Notes: a model not told the origin generated them from the letters alone. Positions 35,184-46,353 are shown, numbered from the stretch's first letter. The stretch is 60,000 nt of DNA from Adiantum capillus-veneris (GCA_014529385.2 CM043942.1:57787340-57847339); one strand, 5' to 3'. Program-made: numbers and translations.

Positions 35184-37895
35184 TCAAGTCCCTTGGATTT
35201 GCCTGACCACTAGCAAAAAATCACCTTTTATAATAAGTCTTTGTATGCCTAATTCTTTGCATTCTTCTAACCCAAGGGTTAGAGCAGCATACTCAGCCTC
35301 ATTGTTAGAGTGAACACTGGGTAGAGTGATATCGTTTCTAACCATTACCTCCTTTTGTGGGTTCAAAATGATGATTCCCCCTGCTTCTTTGTCTTGTTGG
35401 CGTTGATAAGCTCCGTCAAAGCATAAAGTATGGGCATTATCAATCTCCTTTACTTTGAACTGTTTTGAGCCTTCCTCTCTTTGTAGTCGTGATCCTTCCC
35501 TTTCTCTCACTTTGTAGGTGAGAATGTCTACAAGTCCTGCTCTTGTGCTATCTTCTACAAGGAACGTGTATTCAAATTCTTGGAGTTCAAGCACCCACTT
35601 TGCTATTCTAGATGAGAGGCTCATGTGTTGTACTACATATGGTAGATTGTGCTCTAAGGTGAGAAAAACAAATAGCACAGGGAGAAGATACGATCGAAAC
35701 TTCCTTACCGCAAACAAGATTGCAAAGACCACTTTCTCCATTTCAGTGTATCCCTTCTCAGCCGGAGTCATCACCTTGCTTGCAAAATAGATCGGCCTCA
35801 TGTATGATGTTTTAGGATCTTTTTGCATCAAAACAACACCAATTGCTTCGAAACCTAGACTTGGAGTGACATAGTAGGTCTCCTTTGGATCTGGTGGCAT
35901 TAGGATTGGGAGAGAGCTAAGAATGCCCTTCACTTCCTCAAAACATTTTGCATGTTCCCTCCCCCATTCAAATGTAGATTGGCTTGCCAACCTATGCAAA
36001 GGGGCGATGGCTTCTGCTAGGAGATGGATGAAGCGAGACATGTACCTCACTTTGTGGTTGAAGGTCATTAGCTCCTTAGTTGTTGTTGGTGGAGATAATG
36101 ACAAAAGGGCCTCTACTTTAGAGGGATCCACCTGAATTCCTTGTGAAGAAACCACATGGACTAGCAAAACCACCTGAGATTCACCGATATGACACTTCTC
36201 TGGGTTGAGTTGTCCCCCAAATTGATGGAGCCTCTTAAGCCCCTCTTCAACCTTTTGGCAATGAAGTGATCTACAACTATAAATACAGAAATCATCCATA
36301 AAGACTCTTATAGATTTTCCAAAGAATGGCTGAAATACAAATACTTTGAATCTCATGAAGGTGCTAGGAGCATTGGTGAGCCCAAAAGGCATTACTCTGA
36401 ATGAAAAACATCCCCAAGGTGTGATGAAGGTGGTTTTTGGTTGGTCTTCTTGTGCTATTCTAATTTGAAAATATCCTGAATACCCATCACACATCGTATA
36501 GCATTCATGACCTGCTACTTCATTCAAAATTTCATCTTGGAAAGGGAGAGGGAAGTGGTCCCTCTTTGTCGTAGCGTTGAGGGGTTTGTAATCCACGTAG
36601 ACCCTCCACTTACCATTCTTCTTGGGAGTGACTACAATAGGTGATACCCATTCGGAGTTGGATACTGGATAGATGAAGCCATCCTTCAAGAGTCGATTCA
36701 CTTCCTGTAGGAGAGCCTTTTGTTGCACAGATCCTAGTCGCCTTAACTTTTGAGCCACGGGTTTGGTCCCTGGTTTCAATTCAATTCGATGCTCTATTAC
36801 ATCTACACCTCTTATTTGTGAGTAGTCAGTGATAAAAAAATTGGGATACCTCCTTAACATATTGATGTAGGACCTCTTCTCCTCACAAGTAAGATCTTTT
36901 GCAAGAATCTTCTCAAATCCTTCTTCAAGGTGGTGGCATATTTCATCCCCTCGTGTGTAATTTTTTGTTGGCTTTTCTTCTACTGGAACATCTTGAGTGT
37001 TGGCGTTAAATACAATTCCCATTACCTCCAAAGAAGACTCCTCTTCACTAGTTGATGCACTGGTTGATTCTTCCTCATCACTTGAGTAAGGACTCTCCTC
37101 CTCGCTCTCTTCATCTGCCGTGGTTTCATAGTTGATATCTAGTTGCTTTCCTTCTCGCCAATCATACACCACCGGTTGACCCTTCTTAAGAATCAAACGA
37201 CCACTTCCCCATTTTTGATCTGCATTCACAGCAATGAGCCAAGGCCTCCCTAGGATGATGGGATAGCCCTCCCCCTTAGCTGGCATGACATACATATCCA
37301 CTCGTGCATTTATGTTACATACAAAGACTTTTACATTTTCAATGATCCCCAAACACTTCACACTTGAGTTGTTGGCTAGCCTAGCTTGACAATTAGAGGA
37401 CTTTGTAATTTCAAGCCCTAACCTGTTCATTGATTTTTCCGTGATCACACACATTTGAGCTCCACCATCAACATATACATTAGACACCTTTTTACCCCTT
37501 ATGTAAGCATCCACAATGGGTTCCACATCTTTTTGTAGCTTTGAGGCCACAACCTTAATGGAAAGATTTGCTTTCTTTTTTGGAATTCTTGTACTTACCA
37601 ACTTTGGCCATTGCCTTCTTACTTTGGCTGATAGGTGTAGAAGTTGAGGCCACGAAATGTTTGGCTTTTGGGTTTGTAAATCCTCCAAGATGTTGTAGGG
37701 CTCTAGCTCCTTTTCCAATGGGAAGTCGTTGATACCAATTTCCCTTCGCCTTGATCTTTTCTTCCTGCTACTTTCAGCTTCTTCCATCTTTGACTTCTTC
37801 TTCTTGTCCCTTCTGGCTGAATTTATTCCTTCACTTCTCATGTCTTCATCCTTATCATGTGCTCTTTGTGCGTTTTTCTGCCGGCATAACATCAA
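35184..37895 (-). CDS. pol: Protease, reverse transcriptase and two RNase H domains, family T pol (5' part)
   Basis: 903 residues as an open frame. The first in-frame codons may precede the true domain start, since gag and pol lie in different frames. Protease near 136-225: YVDGGAQ has the catalytic Asp (143) in DGG form, and IILGRPWL ends the domain. RT 410-580: CDGYSGYFQI (D470), VMPFGLTNAP and VFMDDF (FMDD at 532-535). First RNase H 670-795: YYVTPSLGFEAIGVVLMQ has no Asp at the catalytic place and LEHNLPY replaces TDHxxL, so this domain is degenerate, as known for dual-RNase H elements. Second, archaeal-type RNase H from about 820: CFDGA (D827), NNEAEY (E868), KGDFLLV (D892). Ends at TGA within this domain. 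Confidence 0.92.
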   Translation of the reverse strand: MMLCRQKNAQRAHDKDEDMRSEGINSARRDKKKKSKMEEAESSRKKRSRRREIGINDFPLEKELEPYNILEDLQTQKPNISWPQLLHLSAKVRRQWPKLVSTRIPKKKANLSIKVVASKLQKDVEPIVDAYIRGKKVSNVYVDGGAQMCVITEKSMNRLGLEITKSSNCQARLANNSSVKCLGIIENVKVFVCNINARVDMYVMPAKGEGYPIILGRPWLIAVNADQKWGSGRLILKKGQPVVYDWREGKQLDINYETTADEESEEESPYSSDEEESTSASTSEEESSLEVMGIVFNANTQDVPVEEKPTKNYTRGDEICHHLEEGFEKILAKDLTCEEKRSYINMLRRYPNFFITDYSQIRGVDVIEHRIELKPGTKPVAQKLRRLGSVQQKALLQEVNRLLKDGFIYPVSNSEWVSPIVVTPKKNGKWRVYVDYKPLNATTKRDHFPLPFQDEILNEVAGHECYTMCDGYSGYFQIRIAQEDQPKTTFITPWGCFSFRVMPFGLTNAPSTFMRFKVFVFQPFFGKSIRVFMDDFCIYSCRSLHCQKVEEGLKRLHQFGGQLNPEKCHIGESQVVLLVHVVSSQGIQVDPSKVEALLSLSPPTTTKELMTFNHKVRYMSRFIHLLAEAIAPLHRLASQSTFEWGREHAKCFEEVKGILSSLPILMPPDPKETYYVTPSLGFEAIGVVLMQKDPKTSYMRPIYFASKVMTPAEKGYTEMEKVVFAILFAVRKFRSYLLPVLFVFLTLEHNLPYVVQHMSLSSRIAKWVLELQEFEYTFLVEDSTRAGLVDILTYKVREREGSRLQREEGSKQFKVKEIDNAHTLCFDGAYQRQQDKEAGGIIILNPQKEVMVRNDITLPSVHSNNEAEYAALTLGLEECKELGIQRLIIKGDFLLVVRQIQGT

Positions 37896-38103
37896 AGTTT
37901 AGAGTATGCTCATCTATTACCTCTTATAGCTTGATGATGTTGACTCCTCTTTCTTCCTCCTCATGTGGGACGGGAGGTATATTTGTTGGTGGTGGTGGTC
38001 GACGAAGGATTTGTGGGCCTTGAGCTTGTTCTTGCTGCACAGTGAGAGGAGGTGGTCTAGGGGGATATATGTCTCCCGGAAGTCGCTTTGGATGTGGACA
38101 ATT
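37896..38103 (-). pseudogene. Gag-pol junction of family T
   Basis: Past the knuckle stop the gag frame stays readable with a Pro-rich tail (PPRPPPL), then IIKL and another stop near 37926. The pol frame is offset by one relative to gag. Either a programmed frameshift or, more simply, small mutations separate the two. Confidence 0.5.
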
Positions 38104-38952
38104 TTACATGCCATGGCCCATTTCATTGCAATTCCAACATCGCAACTCTTGAGCTTGTCTTCGTTGATTGCGATTCCCTTCTCTTGGTTGTCTTTGTTGA
38201 GGTATGCCTTGTACTAGATTCAGAGTGAGGTTCTCAAGCTGTTGAGTTAGCCTTTGTAAAACCTCTTGTTGAGAGTTATCTCCTATTTGTGAAGATTGTG
38301 CAAGAGGGGCCCTAATTGGTGCTTCCATGGTTTGTGAAGACTCCCTCTCACTCACTTCATTCAAACCCCTTTCTCTATGTGCTTGGAAGTGTAGTTTTCT
38401 AAACTTGATGATGGCTACCTCACGTGCTTCTTCGAAGGTGGATGGGAATTTTAGCTCTACTTTAGCCTTTAAAAGTGGATACAAGCCAACCATGAATCTC
38501 TCTTTTTTTAGAAAGTTAGGTGCACCACCATGATTTTCTAATGTAGCCTCCCACCTACCCCATAGATTGACAAAGGTTGCTTCATAAGAGGGATAGTCTT
38601 CAAGTGATACCTGCTTATGTCCAATAAGACATTTCCATAGTCCTTCAAAAGTATCACCTTGCCCGAACTTGGAGAGGAAGATTGCTCGCAGTCTCTCCCA
38701 ATTGGACTTGATTTGGGGTTGCAAGGTCTCATACCATGCTTTAGCTTCTGCTTTTAGAACCAACGGGAAGGCTCGTAGCTTTACTTCCTCTTCATCTCTC
38801 CCGGATATGAGATGTGCCATCTCCAAGTTGTCAGGAAACTCTTGCGCATCTTCCCCACTTCTTGCATAGAACGTGGGAAAAGAACTTGACATTTTGTTTA
38901 GACTTTTTGAAATCTCTTTTTTTAAAAGAAACTTTTCTCTTACGGGCCGCAC
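38104..38952 (-). CDS. gag: Gag of family T, truncated in its zinc knuckle
   Basis: 282 residues; MSSSFPTFYAR at residue 21 is the likely real start. The capsid core has KAWYETLQP near 71-79, IFLSKFGQGD at 91-100, FMVGLYPLLKAKV and FEEAREVAIIKFRKLHF. At the C terminus CWNCNEMGHGM (C272, C275, H280) is a CCHC knuckle whose last Cys would be at 285, but a TAA intervenes at 283. Sequence beyond keeps NCPHPKR in frame, so this looks like one nonsense change. Gag forms the particle and binds RNA through the knuckle. Related to the Gag of family A. Confidence 0.88.
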   Translation of the reverse strand: MRPVREKFLLKKEISKSLNKMSSSFPTFYARSGEDAQEFPDNLEMAHLISGRDEEEVKLRAFPLVLKAEAKAWYETLQPQIKSNWERLRAIFLSKFGQGDTFEGLWKCLIGHKQVSLEDYPSYEATFVNLWGRWEATLENHGGAPNFLKKERFMVGLYPLLKAKVELKFPSTFEEAREVAIIKFRKLHFQAHRERGLNEVSERESSQTMEAPIRAPLAQSSQIGDNSQQEVLQRLTQQLENLTLNLVQGIPQQRQPREGNRNQRRQAQELRCWNCNEMGHGM

Positions 38953-39057
38953 AAGAATATTGACAGAAATCTGATTACATTAAAATGAAGATGTTTTCTC
39001 TTACGGGCCGCACAAGATTATTGACACTATAAATCTGATTACATTAAAATGAAGATG
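38933..39057. repeat. 61-bp tandem duplication in family T leader
   Basis: TTTTCTCTTACGGGCCGCAC occurs at 38933-38952 and again from about 38994, each followed by AAGA..ATTGACA and CTGATTACATTAAAATGAAG. The copy next to gag overlaps the first codons of the open frame, supporting a start at the internal Met (residue 21). Confidence 0.85.
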
Positions 39058-39582
39058 TACACATCCATTGTTAATTCGTACTTTATCATAGGTAGAATAA
39101 ATGGATTAATTGAAGCATTGATTTCATTGAGGCGAGTGGATCCAAATATCCTCCTTATGATAGACTGAAACCTAAACTTAGTTGCAATGATTATATGAAT
39201 GGATTGCCGAGCAATAGGCCTAAAAGGTTCATTTTTTTAATCGTGATTCATGTGCTACTCCTCGTTGTTGGTTTGAAGAGCTCGTTCCTTCATATGGCCC
39301 TTGAGCACCCCTTCACCACTCCTTGTTCCTGCCTTTAAAACAAAATGAAAACGTGAACATCAAAAGAACTTTCATAATTGATGATTGGAAGTATAATTGG
39401 ATTGGGTGATGCCAGTATTTCTCTAAGTCTTTCTGCACCAAACATAAAAACAATGCGTTGCTGAAAAAAGACTTTTCTATCTATGTGAACATTTACTCTA
39501 ATGTGTTGTGCAAAATGAAATGGATAGATGGGAACTCCATTGTTCATCACTAAAAAATTTGAAGGTAACTTGGAAATATGTT

Positions 39583-39599
39583 CCTCAGTGGGGGCACCA
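39583..39599 (-). promoter_or_regulatory. Primer-binding site of family T
   Basis: On the minus strand TGGTGCCCCCACTGAGG lies five bases after the LTR end CGCCCTCA. It is identical over 17 bases to the family A site at 4582-4598, so both use the same, unidentified tRNA. Confidence 0.8.
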
Positions 39600-39604
39600 C
39601 TTTA

Positions 39605-41545
39605 TGAGGGCGAGCTTTTTGAAATGGGGCCTCTAAAACCAAACCAATGGACCTACCCTCACAAAATGTTCGTAAAGAGGTACGCCACTACTTGGGGCAC
39701 CATTTGAGTGGAATAACCAATATAACCTTCTCCCCATGCCCACCCCCCCCCCGAATACCATAATATACATCCAAACTTCTTTCTTTTTCAAAGATAATAT
39801 CCACTCATCAAAAAAAATCATGCGCACAAGACTTGCCTCTCAAACACACAAGAGAATCACTTACATCAAACTAACACACTTTGCATAGAGAGCTCATCTC
39901 CATCTATGCAATGCCGTGAAACAAATAAAATCACCATGAGAGGTAGCCACATCCATATGTAATGAAGCAAAAGAGAGTTGGAGTGAGAAATTTCTTTAGA
40001 CCAATTGAATAAGTGTGGAGAAACAAACCAATGGTAAATTGAGAATAGAACACTTACTTGATTTCTCGCACACCTTTTAAGGGGAGGACAGACGCTTGCT
40101 AACCATCACGAATTACGACACTTGAAAGTTTTGAAGATGATTTCATGATCATTAACATAACCATGAGAGAGATCATGATGTATTTACAAGTTATTGAGGT
40201 GCTACAAATGATTTATTGGGTTGATGGAGTAAGAGATGGTAGAATGGAAAGAGTGGAGAATAGAGTTGCACTTCCTCCAAAGAGGAGGGTTACGATGGAG
40301 GATGTGAAAAAGGGAGAGTTGGGGTTTTCTCTACTATTGATCAAGAAACAACATGAAGTTGAAAATATAGGTGTGTGTCCTTGAGTCTCTCCAAGGAGGG
40401 CTATTTATCGTTGTGTAGGAGTGGGATTATGCTACACTTAATTAGAGTAAGTGATTAGACCTAATTAAGTGTCCTTTGACCACTCATTGAATTTTGGACA
40501 TAAAAGGGACTATTTATTCACCAAAAATATCATTTTAGATCATGAAGGCTCCATAGGGGTGCATAATGTAGGTGGGCCCCGCCATGAGGCCCTACGGGTG
40601 GCTCCTGCGGGGTATCTCAACTTGTCTGTCTTGGCATTTAGAAAGCATCTTTAGGTTGGTCCCATCACATGCAAGTGACCTTGAACACTCATTGGTCTTC
40701 TAGAAGATGAGTAGGGGAAAAATAAGATGTCACCCTCTTGATTTACTTGATTTACAGTTCTCTTTTGCTACGAATCTGACAGATTTACACTATTTTGACC
40801 ATAACTTTTTACCTGTAGCTCGGAATGACATGCTTCAAAAGGCAAAATTGACCTTCTCAACATGTTTGATATGAATTTGGACTATTCTTCATGCCCATGC
40901 ACCAAGGAATTCGGTTTGTAAGGTCCACACTAGGTTAGGGAACCTTTTGCTTCCAAGTCTTCTTGTATGGGCCCTTTGCTTGCATGCATCCAAGGGGAAT
41001 CATGCTTTTTCAAAAGGCTATGATGCTTAAACAAATAGAGGAGGGCCCAATATTATTTTCTTGTGAAAAGAATATACAATTGGAGTCTTTTTGAAAGGAG
41101 AGAAACTATATGTATATTCTTAAGAGATATTGGGCCACCTATGTAGGGGGCATAGAAGACTTGTAGAGAGGGACCATAATCTTTGGTAAAGACAAGTGGA
41201 GAGTTGATTTCCATGGGAGTTTATCTATATCGGGTGGAAGATGGATATATTATTTTTCTACTACTAATTCACAAGTGGTAAGAAAGTTTGGGGGTATATA
41301 GTTGGTTATTGTATGCTTATTCTATTTACAAAGCAAAAAAGAAAAGGGTGGTAATATAAATATATGACTAAGGTGACATTTTTGGGAAGAGTATAATGTA
41401 TGTGTCGCCACAAAGGTTAAACGAAGAGGGGGAATTTACTCTAGATAACTTAATAGCGTAGAAAAATATATACACATATGGGGAAGAGGACGTTGAGTAG
41501 GCTGACAAATGTTGCAAAAAGATGGTTACCATTTTATGGCACTCA
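39605..41545 (-). repeat. Family T 5' LTR
   Basis: 1941 bp, TGAGGGCG to GGCACTCA on the plus strand. It is shorter than the partner because a block (about 31415-31610 in the partner) is replaced here by a short different sequence with a run of Cs at 39743-39752. The TATA box position reads GATAAATA on the minus strand (40409-40402), against TATAAATA in the 3' LTR. Confidence 0.9.
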
Positions 41546-41549
41546 CTAG

Positions 41550-43160
41550 AATTCCAATTCAATGGTTCTCTAATGGAGAAATGGTGTATCTATTGCCTAT
41601 GGATTATAAGAGTGATGCTATGGATATAGGTTCTATGGACAAGGCATGCTTTGAAAGTGAGTTTGAATGGGGGTTTGATTATGTTGAGGATGCCATGGAT
41701 GAAGGTTGAAAGTGCTTGTGGATAGAGATTTGACGAGGGCACATGTGATGCGAGGGTTTGCCCCTCTATAGGTGGAGACTTCTTTGGGTGAAGAGGAGTG
41801 TACTATGGTTATGCCTATAGAGACTGATATAGAGGAGTGTTTATGCTAGGTGAAGTGCTCTTTTGAGAAGAGCCCCACTTTTTTGGATGGGAGGGAGGGT
41901 CAGACATGTGTTCAGGTAAGGTTTTCTTGAATGGTGGTATGCTTGATGATACTTGGTATGAAGTAGACTGTTACTGATGGATGCTGGAGTAAGGAGGATA
42001 TGCAAGTGGCAGTTGATATGCATGATGATCTATATGCTACGATGTAGCACTGTGGTAAGGTATTGCAGGTCGATGGAAGGAACCAATGGCAGGTTTTTGA
42101 CCTAGGTGGAAGCTATGTGATGCAGGGGTTGGGGCAACCCATGCCACTTGAGGTTTGGAAATAGGCAAAATAAGACCTTGTACATATGGTAGTGGTTTTT
42201 GGTTTGCTAATGGTGATTGCCACATTTTGCAGTTATTAGTAGGAGAATAAAGCAATTTTTTGGTTGAACATGAATGTTCAACAAGGGGGTTGGGCAATGA
42301 TGGTGCAGCCAAAGTGTGTTTACCTTAGCAGAGGGTACATGCAGTGATGTGTATGTTGACAGGTGCATGGAAAAGTGCTAGAGAAAATGTGAAGAACCTG
42401 GACAAGTAATGAGATCTAGAAAGTGTATATTTTATGTGGCTATGAAGGCCGAAGCATAGAGGTTTCATTCTTGAAGAAAAGGGTTTTACATGTGCAAAGG
42501 ATCTTAGCATATGCAAGGCAACTTGGGTAGAGGAATACATGTGGTCAGTGGGGTAAAAAGGAAAGGGGGTGAGAGGTTTCTCACCTCTGCATGAGGACAA
42601 CCAAAAAATGCTAGTTTGTAAATTTTTTGTAAAACGTGTTTTTTTAAAAAACGACCCGTGTTGCTTGAAGGAAAAATGCGTTTTGAACGTTTTTGCGTGA
42701 GGCCAATTTTGCATCGATGAGAGATATTCAAGTTTTTGTATTCTTCTGTATTTGGACAACGACATACAGAATAGAGAAGGAGACATCTTTGTGAGACCTT
42801 TGGTTGTTATATGCTCCACCATAGCCCATCAATTGAACAAGAAGCAATCTCTGATTGTGTTGCTTTTGATGTCGTTCCCCCTCCCTCTTCTCTTCTCTTC
42901 TTGTGTGCATGTGTTGCTGTGTGTGTGTCGGAAGATGTGCCCCCCCCAAGGTATGTTGTGCAAAGAGATACTGATAGAGGTTGTGTGATGAGGGTTGTGA
43001 TGATGGTGCTTGGTTGCGGTGTGTGTGTGTGCGTAGATTTGTGTGCATATGGCAGTTTGTCGGGTGTGATATGGTGTTTTGAATGTTAACATCTAGTGGA
43101 TTGGGGTGTTGTGTGTATCCTAGGCTATAGAAAAGCTGATTGTTTGTGTGTGTACCCCTT
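41550..43160. other. Unassigned sequence with a repeat shared with 56300-56540
   Basis: No gene recognised. At 42264-42300 an 18-bp palindrome is followed by CAAGGGGGTTGGGCAA then TGATGGTGCAGCCAAAG. The same arrangement is found at 56478-56525, suggesting two copies of an old element, with TGATGGTGCA as a possible LTR start. TG-rich simple sequence lies at about 42900-43110. Confidence 0.4.
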
Positions 43161-43534
43161 TCATAAAATCTAATATCTCCCTATCCCAAACATATTTTCT
43201 CATATTGAGCTGATCATTTAATATGGGATAGATAAATGGGAATAAGAGGTAGAATATAGACATGTGGTTACAGATCCATCTCAGCACAGGACCAATGGTA
43301 AAGGGGTCCAAATGAGAGATGGTATGTCAAAGAGCAAGGCTACAAATGGAGCTTAGAAGACCTTAGGGTTAGATTCATTAAAGACCTCCAAAGGTTAGTG
43401 TTAAAAGTCCTTTGACCTAAGCTAGGACTGAGATTGAGGTGGGAACCCGGCCCAAGCTTGAGGTGCTTTGTCTTGCTTGATTTCTAAGGTGCTTGAGGTG
43501 CTTGTCATGCTTGCTGACTAAGGTGCTTGAGGTG
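43161..43534 (+). repeat. Partial chromovirus family B LTR
   Basis: Matches the left 370 bp or so of the LTR at 44765 (TCATAAAATCTAATATC, CCTATCCCAAA, AGAGGTAGAATATAGACATG, then GGTGCTTGAGGTGC repeats) but lacks the first bases and runs directly into integrase coding sequence near 43535. The junction replaces the whole of gag, protease and RT. Confidence 0.7.
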
Positions 43535-44345
43535 CGTGTCTTTCTGGAAGGGTCTCTTTGAAAATCTAGGTACAAGATTGAATTTCTCTTCCGCCTATCA
43601 CCCACAAATGGATAGACAAAGTGAGATAGCCAATCTTACGATACTTGATCTACTAAAGACTTATGTTATAAAAGTAGATCAACACTCACAATGGGAAAAG
43701 TATTTACCTCGTGTAGAGTATGCGTACAATAATACTGTACATACTTCTACGAGAAAAGAACCTTTTGAAATCATAGAGGGAACATCAAAAAGCCCCTTGC
43801 TACTGAAAGTACATTGTAAGATCTTGGATGCTGATGAGTATAGCCATGACATACAAGAATCTTTTCAAAAGATTGAGGCTATATCCATCTCTCAACAAAG
43901 GCAAAAATCTGGTGCTGATAAGCACAGAAGGGCCTTAACATTCAAAGAAAATGATTGGGTCTTGCTTAAGTTTCCCAAGGCTCAATTGAGGCAAATGACA
44001 TGCAAAAATCCTACGGGCCATCAAAAGTATTATGCTAAACTAGCTAAAAGATCTATGGTCCTTTTCAAATCTTGAAGCCAATCAATGGGATGGCATATCA
44101 ACTCAAGTTTCCCAACCACTGGCTCATATACAATGCTTGTCATGTGAGCCTACTTAAGCCCTATGAAGGAGAGCCACCAAGTGACCAGTTATTAAAGACC
44201 CTCTCAAAGTAGAAGACCAAGAAGAGGTTCTACAACCCGAAGCTATCCTATGACATGAAGACAAGGTACTATGACATGGTAAGATTATCCGATGATCTTA
44301 TTAAGTTTAAAAATTATCCTTTTGAAGATGCTAGATGGATGCAAG
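43535..44345 (+). pseudogene. Chromovirus integrase C-terminal half and chromodomain remnant (element B2)
   Basis: The frame to 44075 starts inside the integrase core (FWKGLFENLGTRLNFSSAYH), keeps the catalytic Glu block (HPQMDRQSEIAN) and the following VEYAYNNTVH, then NDWVLLKFPK. After a frame change come KPINGMAYQLKFPNHW and HVSLLKPYEGEPP. About 44210-44345 resembles a chromodomain (EEVLQPEAIL, then KFKNYPFEDARW in another frame), which marks the chromovirus group; that module targets integration to modified chromatin. Frameshifts and stops make it inactive. Confidence 0.8.
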
Positions 44346-44751
44346 GAATACAACTTAAGGATAGTATGAGCCTTGTCAATGCTTACAATGCTACATTAGA
44401 GTACACAAATGTACTAAATTTATTTCCAATGACCAATGTTTTTGTCTTATAATACTAATTCTCTTTTTATTTTGCACAAATTTAAGTAGCATGCATGCTT
44501 AGAATCATATTTGTGTTGACAACGTCTCTCAAACACCAAGTAGAACTTGCCACTCTACCTTGTCATTATGATATGGACTAAAGAGCAGACATGCTTGTGG
44601 AAGCTATGTCTCCCAAGCACCAAATAGATTAGTCATCCATCTTGGAACGATGTCGCAGGGTAAAAAGGGATCCTGTATCCACTAAGAAATGTAGACCAAT
44701 AACTAAGATTTTATCTCTGCTACCTCATTAGTCGATGACGACTATGATTTC
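44346..44751 (+). other. Non-coding 3' region of element B2
   Basis: Between the chromodomain remnant and the polypurine tract. No coding motif is seen; this is the ordinary place for the 3' untranslated part of a chromovirus. Confidence 0.5.
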
Positions 44752-44761
44752 AAGAGAGAGG
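44752..44761 (+). promoter_or_regulatory. Polypurine tract of chromovirus B2
   Basis: AAGAGAGAGG then TAA directly before the LTR start TGTCATAAA at 44765. The equivalent tract before the LTR at 9874 is TTTCAAGAGAGA. Confidence 0.7.
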
Positions 44762-44764
44762 TAA

Positions 44765-46352
44765 TGTCATAAAATTTAATATCTACCTATCCCAAAAATA
44801 GTTTCTCAGATTGAATTGATCATTTAATATGGGAGAGATAAATGGAAATAAGAGGTAGAATATAGACATGTGCTTACAGATCTATCTCAACACGGGGCCA
44901 ATGGTAAAGGGGTCCAAATGAGAGATGCTATGTCAAAGAGGAAGGCTACCAATGGATCTTAGAAGACCTTAGGGTTAGATTCATTAAAGAACTCCAAAGG
45001 TTAGTGTTAAAAGTCCTTTAACCTAGGCTAGGACCGAGCTTGAGGTGGGAACTCGGCCCAAGCTTGAGGTGCTTTGTTGTGCTTGATGACTAAGGTGCTT
45101 GAGGTGCTTGTTGTGCTTGCTTTCTGAGATGCTTGTCATGCTTGTTGACTGAGATGCTTGAGGTGGTTGTCTGTTTTCTAACTGAGGAGCTTGATATGCT
45201 TGTGGGAACACCAACCAAGCTGGAGGTGCTTTGTTGTGCTTGGTGAGTAAGGTGCTTGATATTCAAAAGTCAGCAAGAGCCCTACATAAGAGGGGGTGAG
45301 CCCTAATAATAGGGTCTAGAGAGAGAACACACTCACACACACTCGAGTTGAGCCCCTTCCACAAGAGGCAACAAGGACACGTGTCATGCACCTACCTAGG
45401 TTACCCTCATAATGTGCCTAAAGCCTATTGGTTGGCCTTGAGGGAGATCCAATGAAAATTAAGCACCATTATTGAATTGTTTTTGCATTTATCAAGCCCT
45501 CTTTCCCAAAAGAGAAAGTCCCAAGGTTGGCATGCTTGCTTGATATGAACCCTGCATGTGATTGGTCGGGCTTGAAGGGGTCCAATAAGCTTCTTTCATG
45601 AGCTAGAAGAGGGGGTTCACCAAAGCAAGAAGGGGGGTTGCTTGCAGGATATACACACTTGCACACACATTCATTACGTGCTATGCAAAGTGCAAGAGAT
45701 CCATCTCCTTCTCCAAGCTCCTTGAGAAGTTGTGAGCCTACACTAGATCTCTTGGCTATGGAGTGCAAATCTAACCAGGAGCTGTGCTTCAATGCTTGAG
45801 CTTCCCATCTTCTTCTTCATCATTAGTATGCTATTATGATATGCTAAGCAAGAAGAGTGATGATAAATGAGGAACTATTATTTCTTGTATGCTACTTCTT
45901 CTTCCTCTTCCCTATCCTCATTCCCTGCTAGCTCTCTCCACCTTCAAAGGTGTTTGAGGTCTTAGGACTGAAGCTTGGGATAGTTAATGGTTTCTTCAAA
46001 ATTTATGTTATGCTCATGATGCATGAAGCTTTCCATTTTCATTGCATCACCTAGGTCATAAGGAACACAAAGATTGTATTGCACCAAGTCTCTCTTAATG
46101 GGAGAACCTATAATACAAATGCCTATTGGAGGGGGGACCGGCTCCACATAAATCCGGTCCTCAACTGTTGTCATGTTCTCTAAACTCTCTCTCTTGTAAA
46201 AGTATTGTTTTCCAAGTTAATTAAGTGCTATGTTTATGTTGCTACCAATAATGAAGTTCACCAGCTATGCTCTCAAAGTAATCTCATAAAAATACTTTCT
46301 TTAATTCTCTTAATTCCGGTATTCTCCAAGTCATTAGGCCATTTCCATTACA
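44765..46352 (+). repeat. Complete chromovirus family B LTR shared by two element fragments
   Basis: 1588 bp from TGTCATAAAATTT to CCATTACA. The left edge adjoins a polypurine tract, as in a 3' LTR; the right edge adjoins a primer-binding site, as in a 5' LTR. It carries a minisatellite of GGTGCTTGA-type units at 45045-45260. Confidence 0.85.
45045..45260. repeat. Minisatellite inside family B LTR
   Basis: Words GGTGCTTGAGGTGCTT, TGTTGTGCTTG and TGACTAAGGTGCTTGA recur several times with small changes. The LTR at 9874-11260 has only a short version (about 10190-10240), so the repeat number differs between copies. Confidence 0.75.
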
Positions 46353-46353
46353 T

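Larger units (their letters stand above)
31329..41549 (-). mobile_element. Full-length Tat-like Ty3/gypsy retrotransposon (family T)
   Basis: Read on the minus strand: CTAG, 5' LTR 41545-39605, primer-binding site 39599-39583, leader, gag 38952-38104, pol 37895-33573, polypurine tract about 33430-33412, 3' LTR 33411-31333, CTAG. Element length is 10,213 bp without the duplication. The order protease, RT, RNase H, second RNase H, integrase is that of the Tat lineage of plant gypsy elements. LTRs are nearly identical outside one replaced block, so it inserted relatively recently. Point lesions in gag and pol make this copy non-functional as read. Confidence 0.9.
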
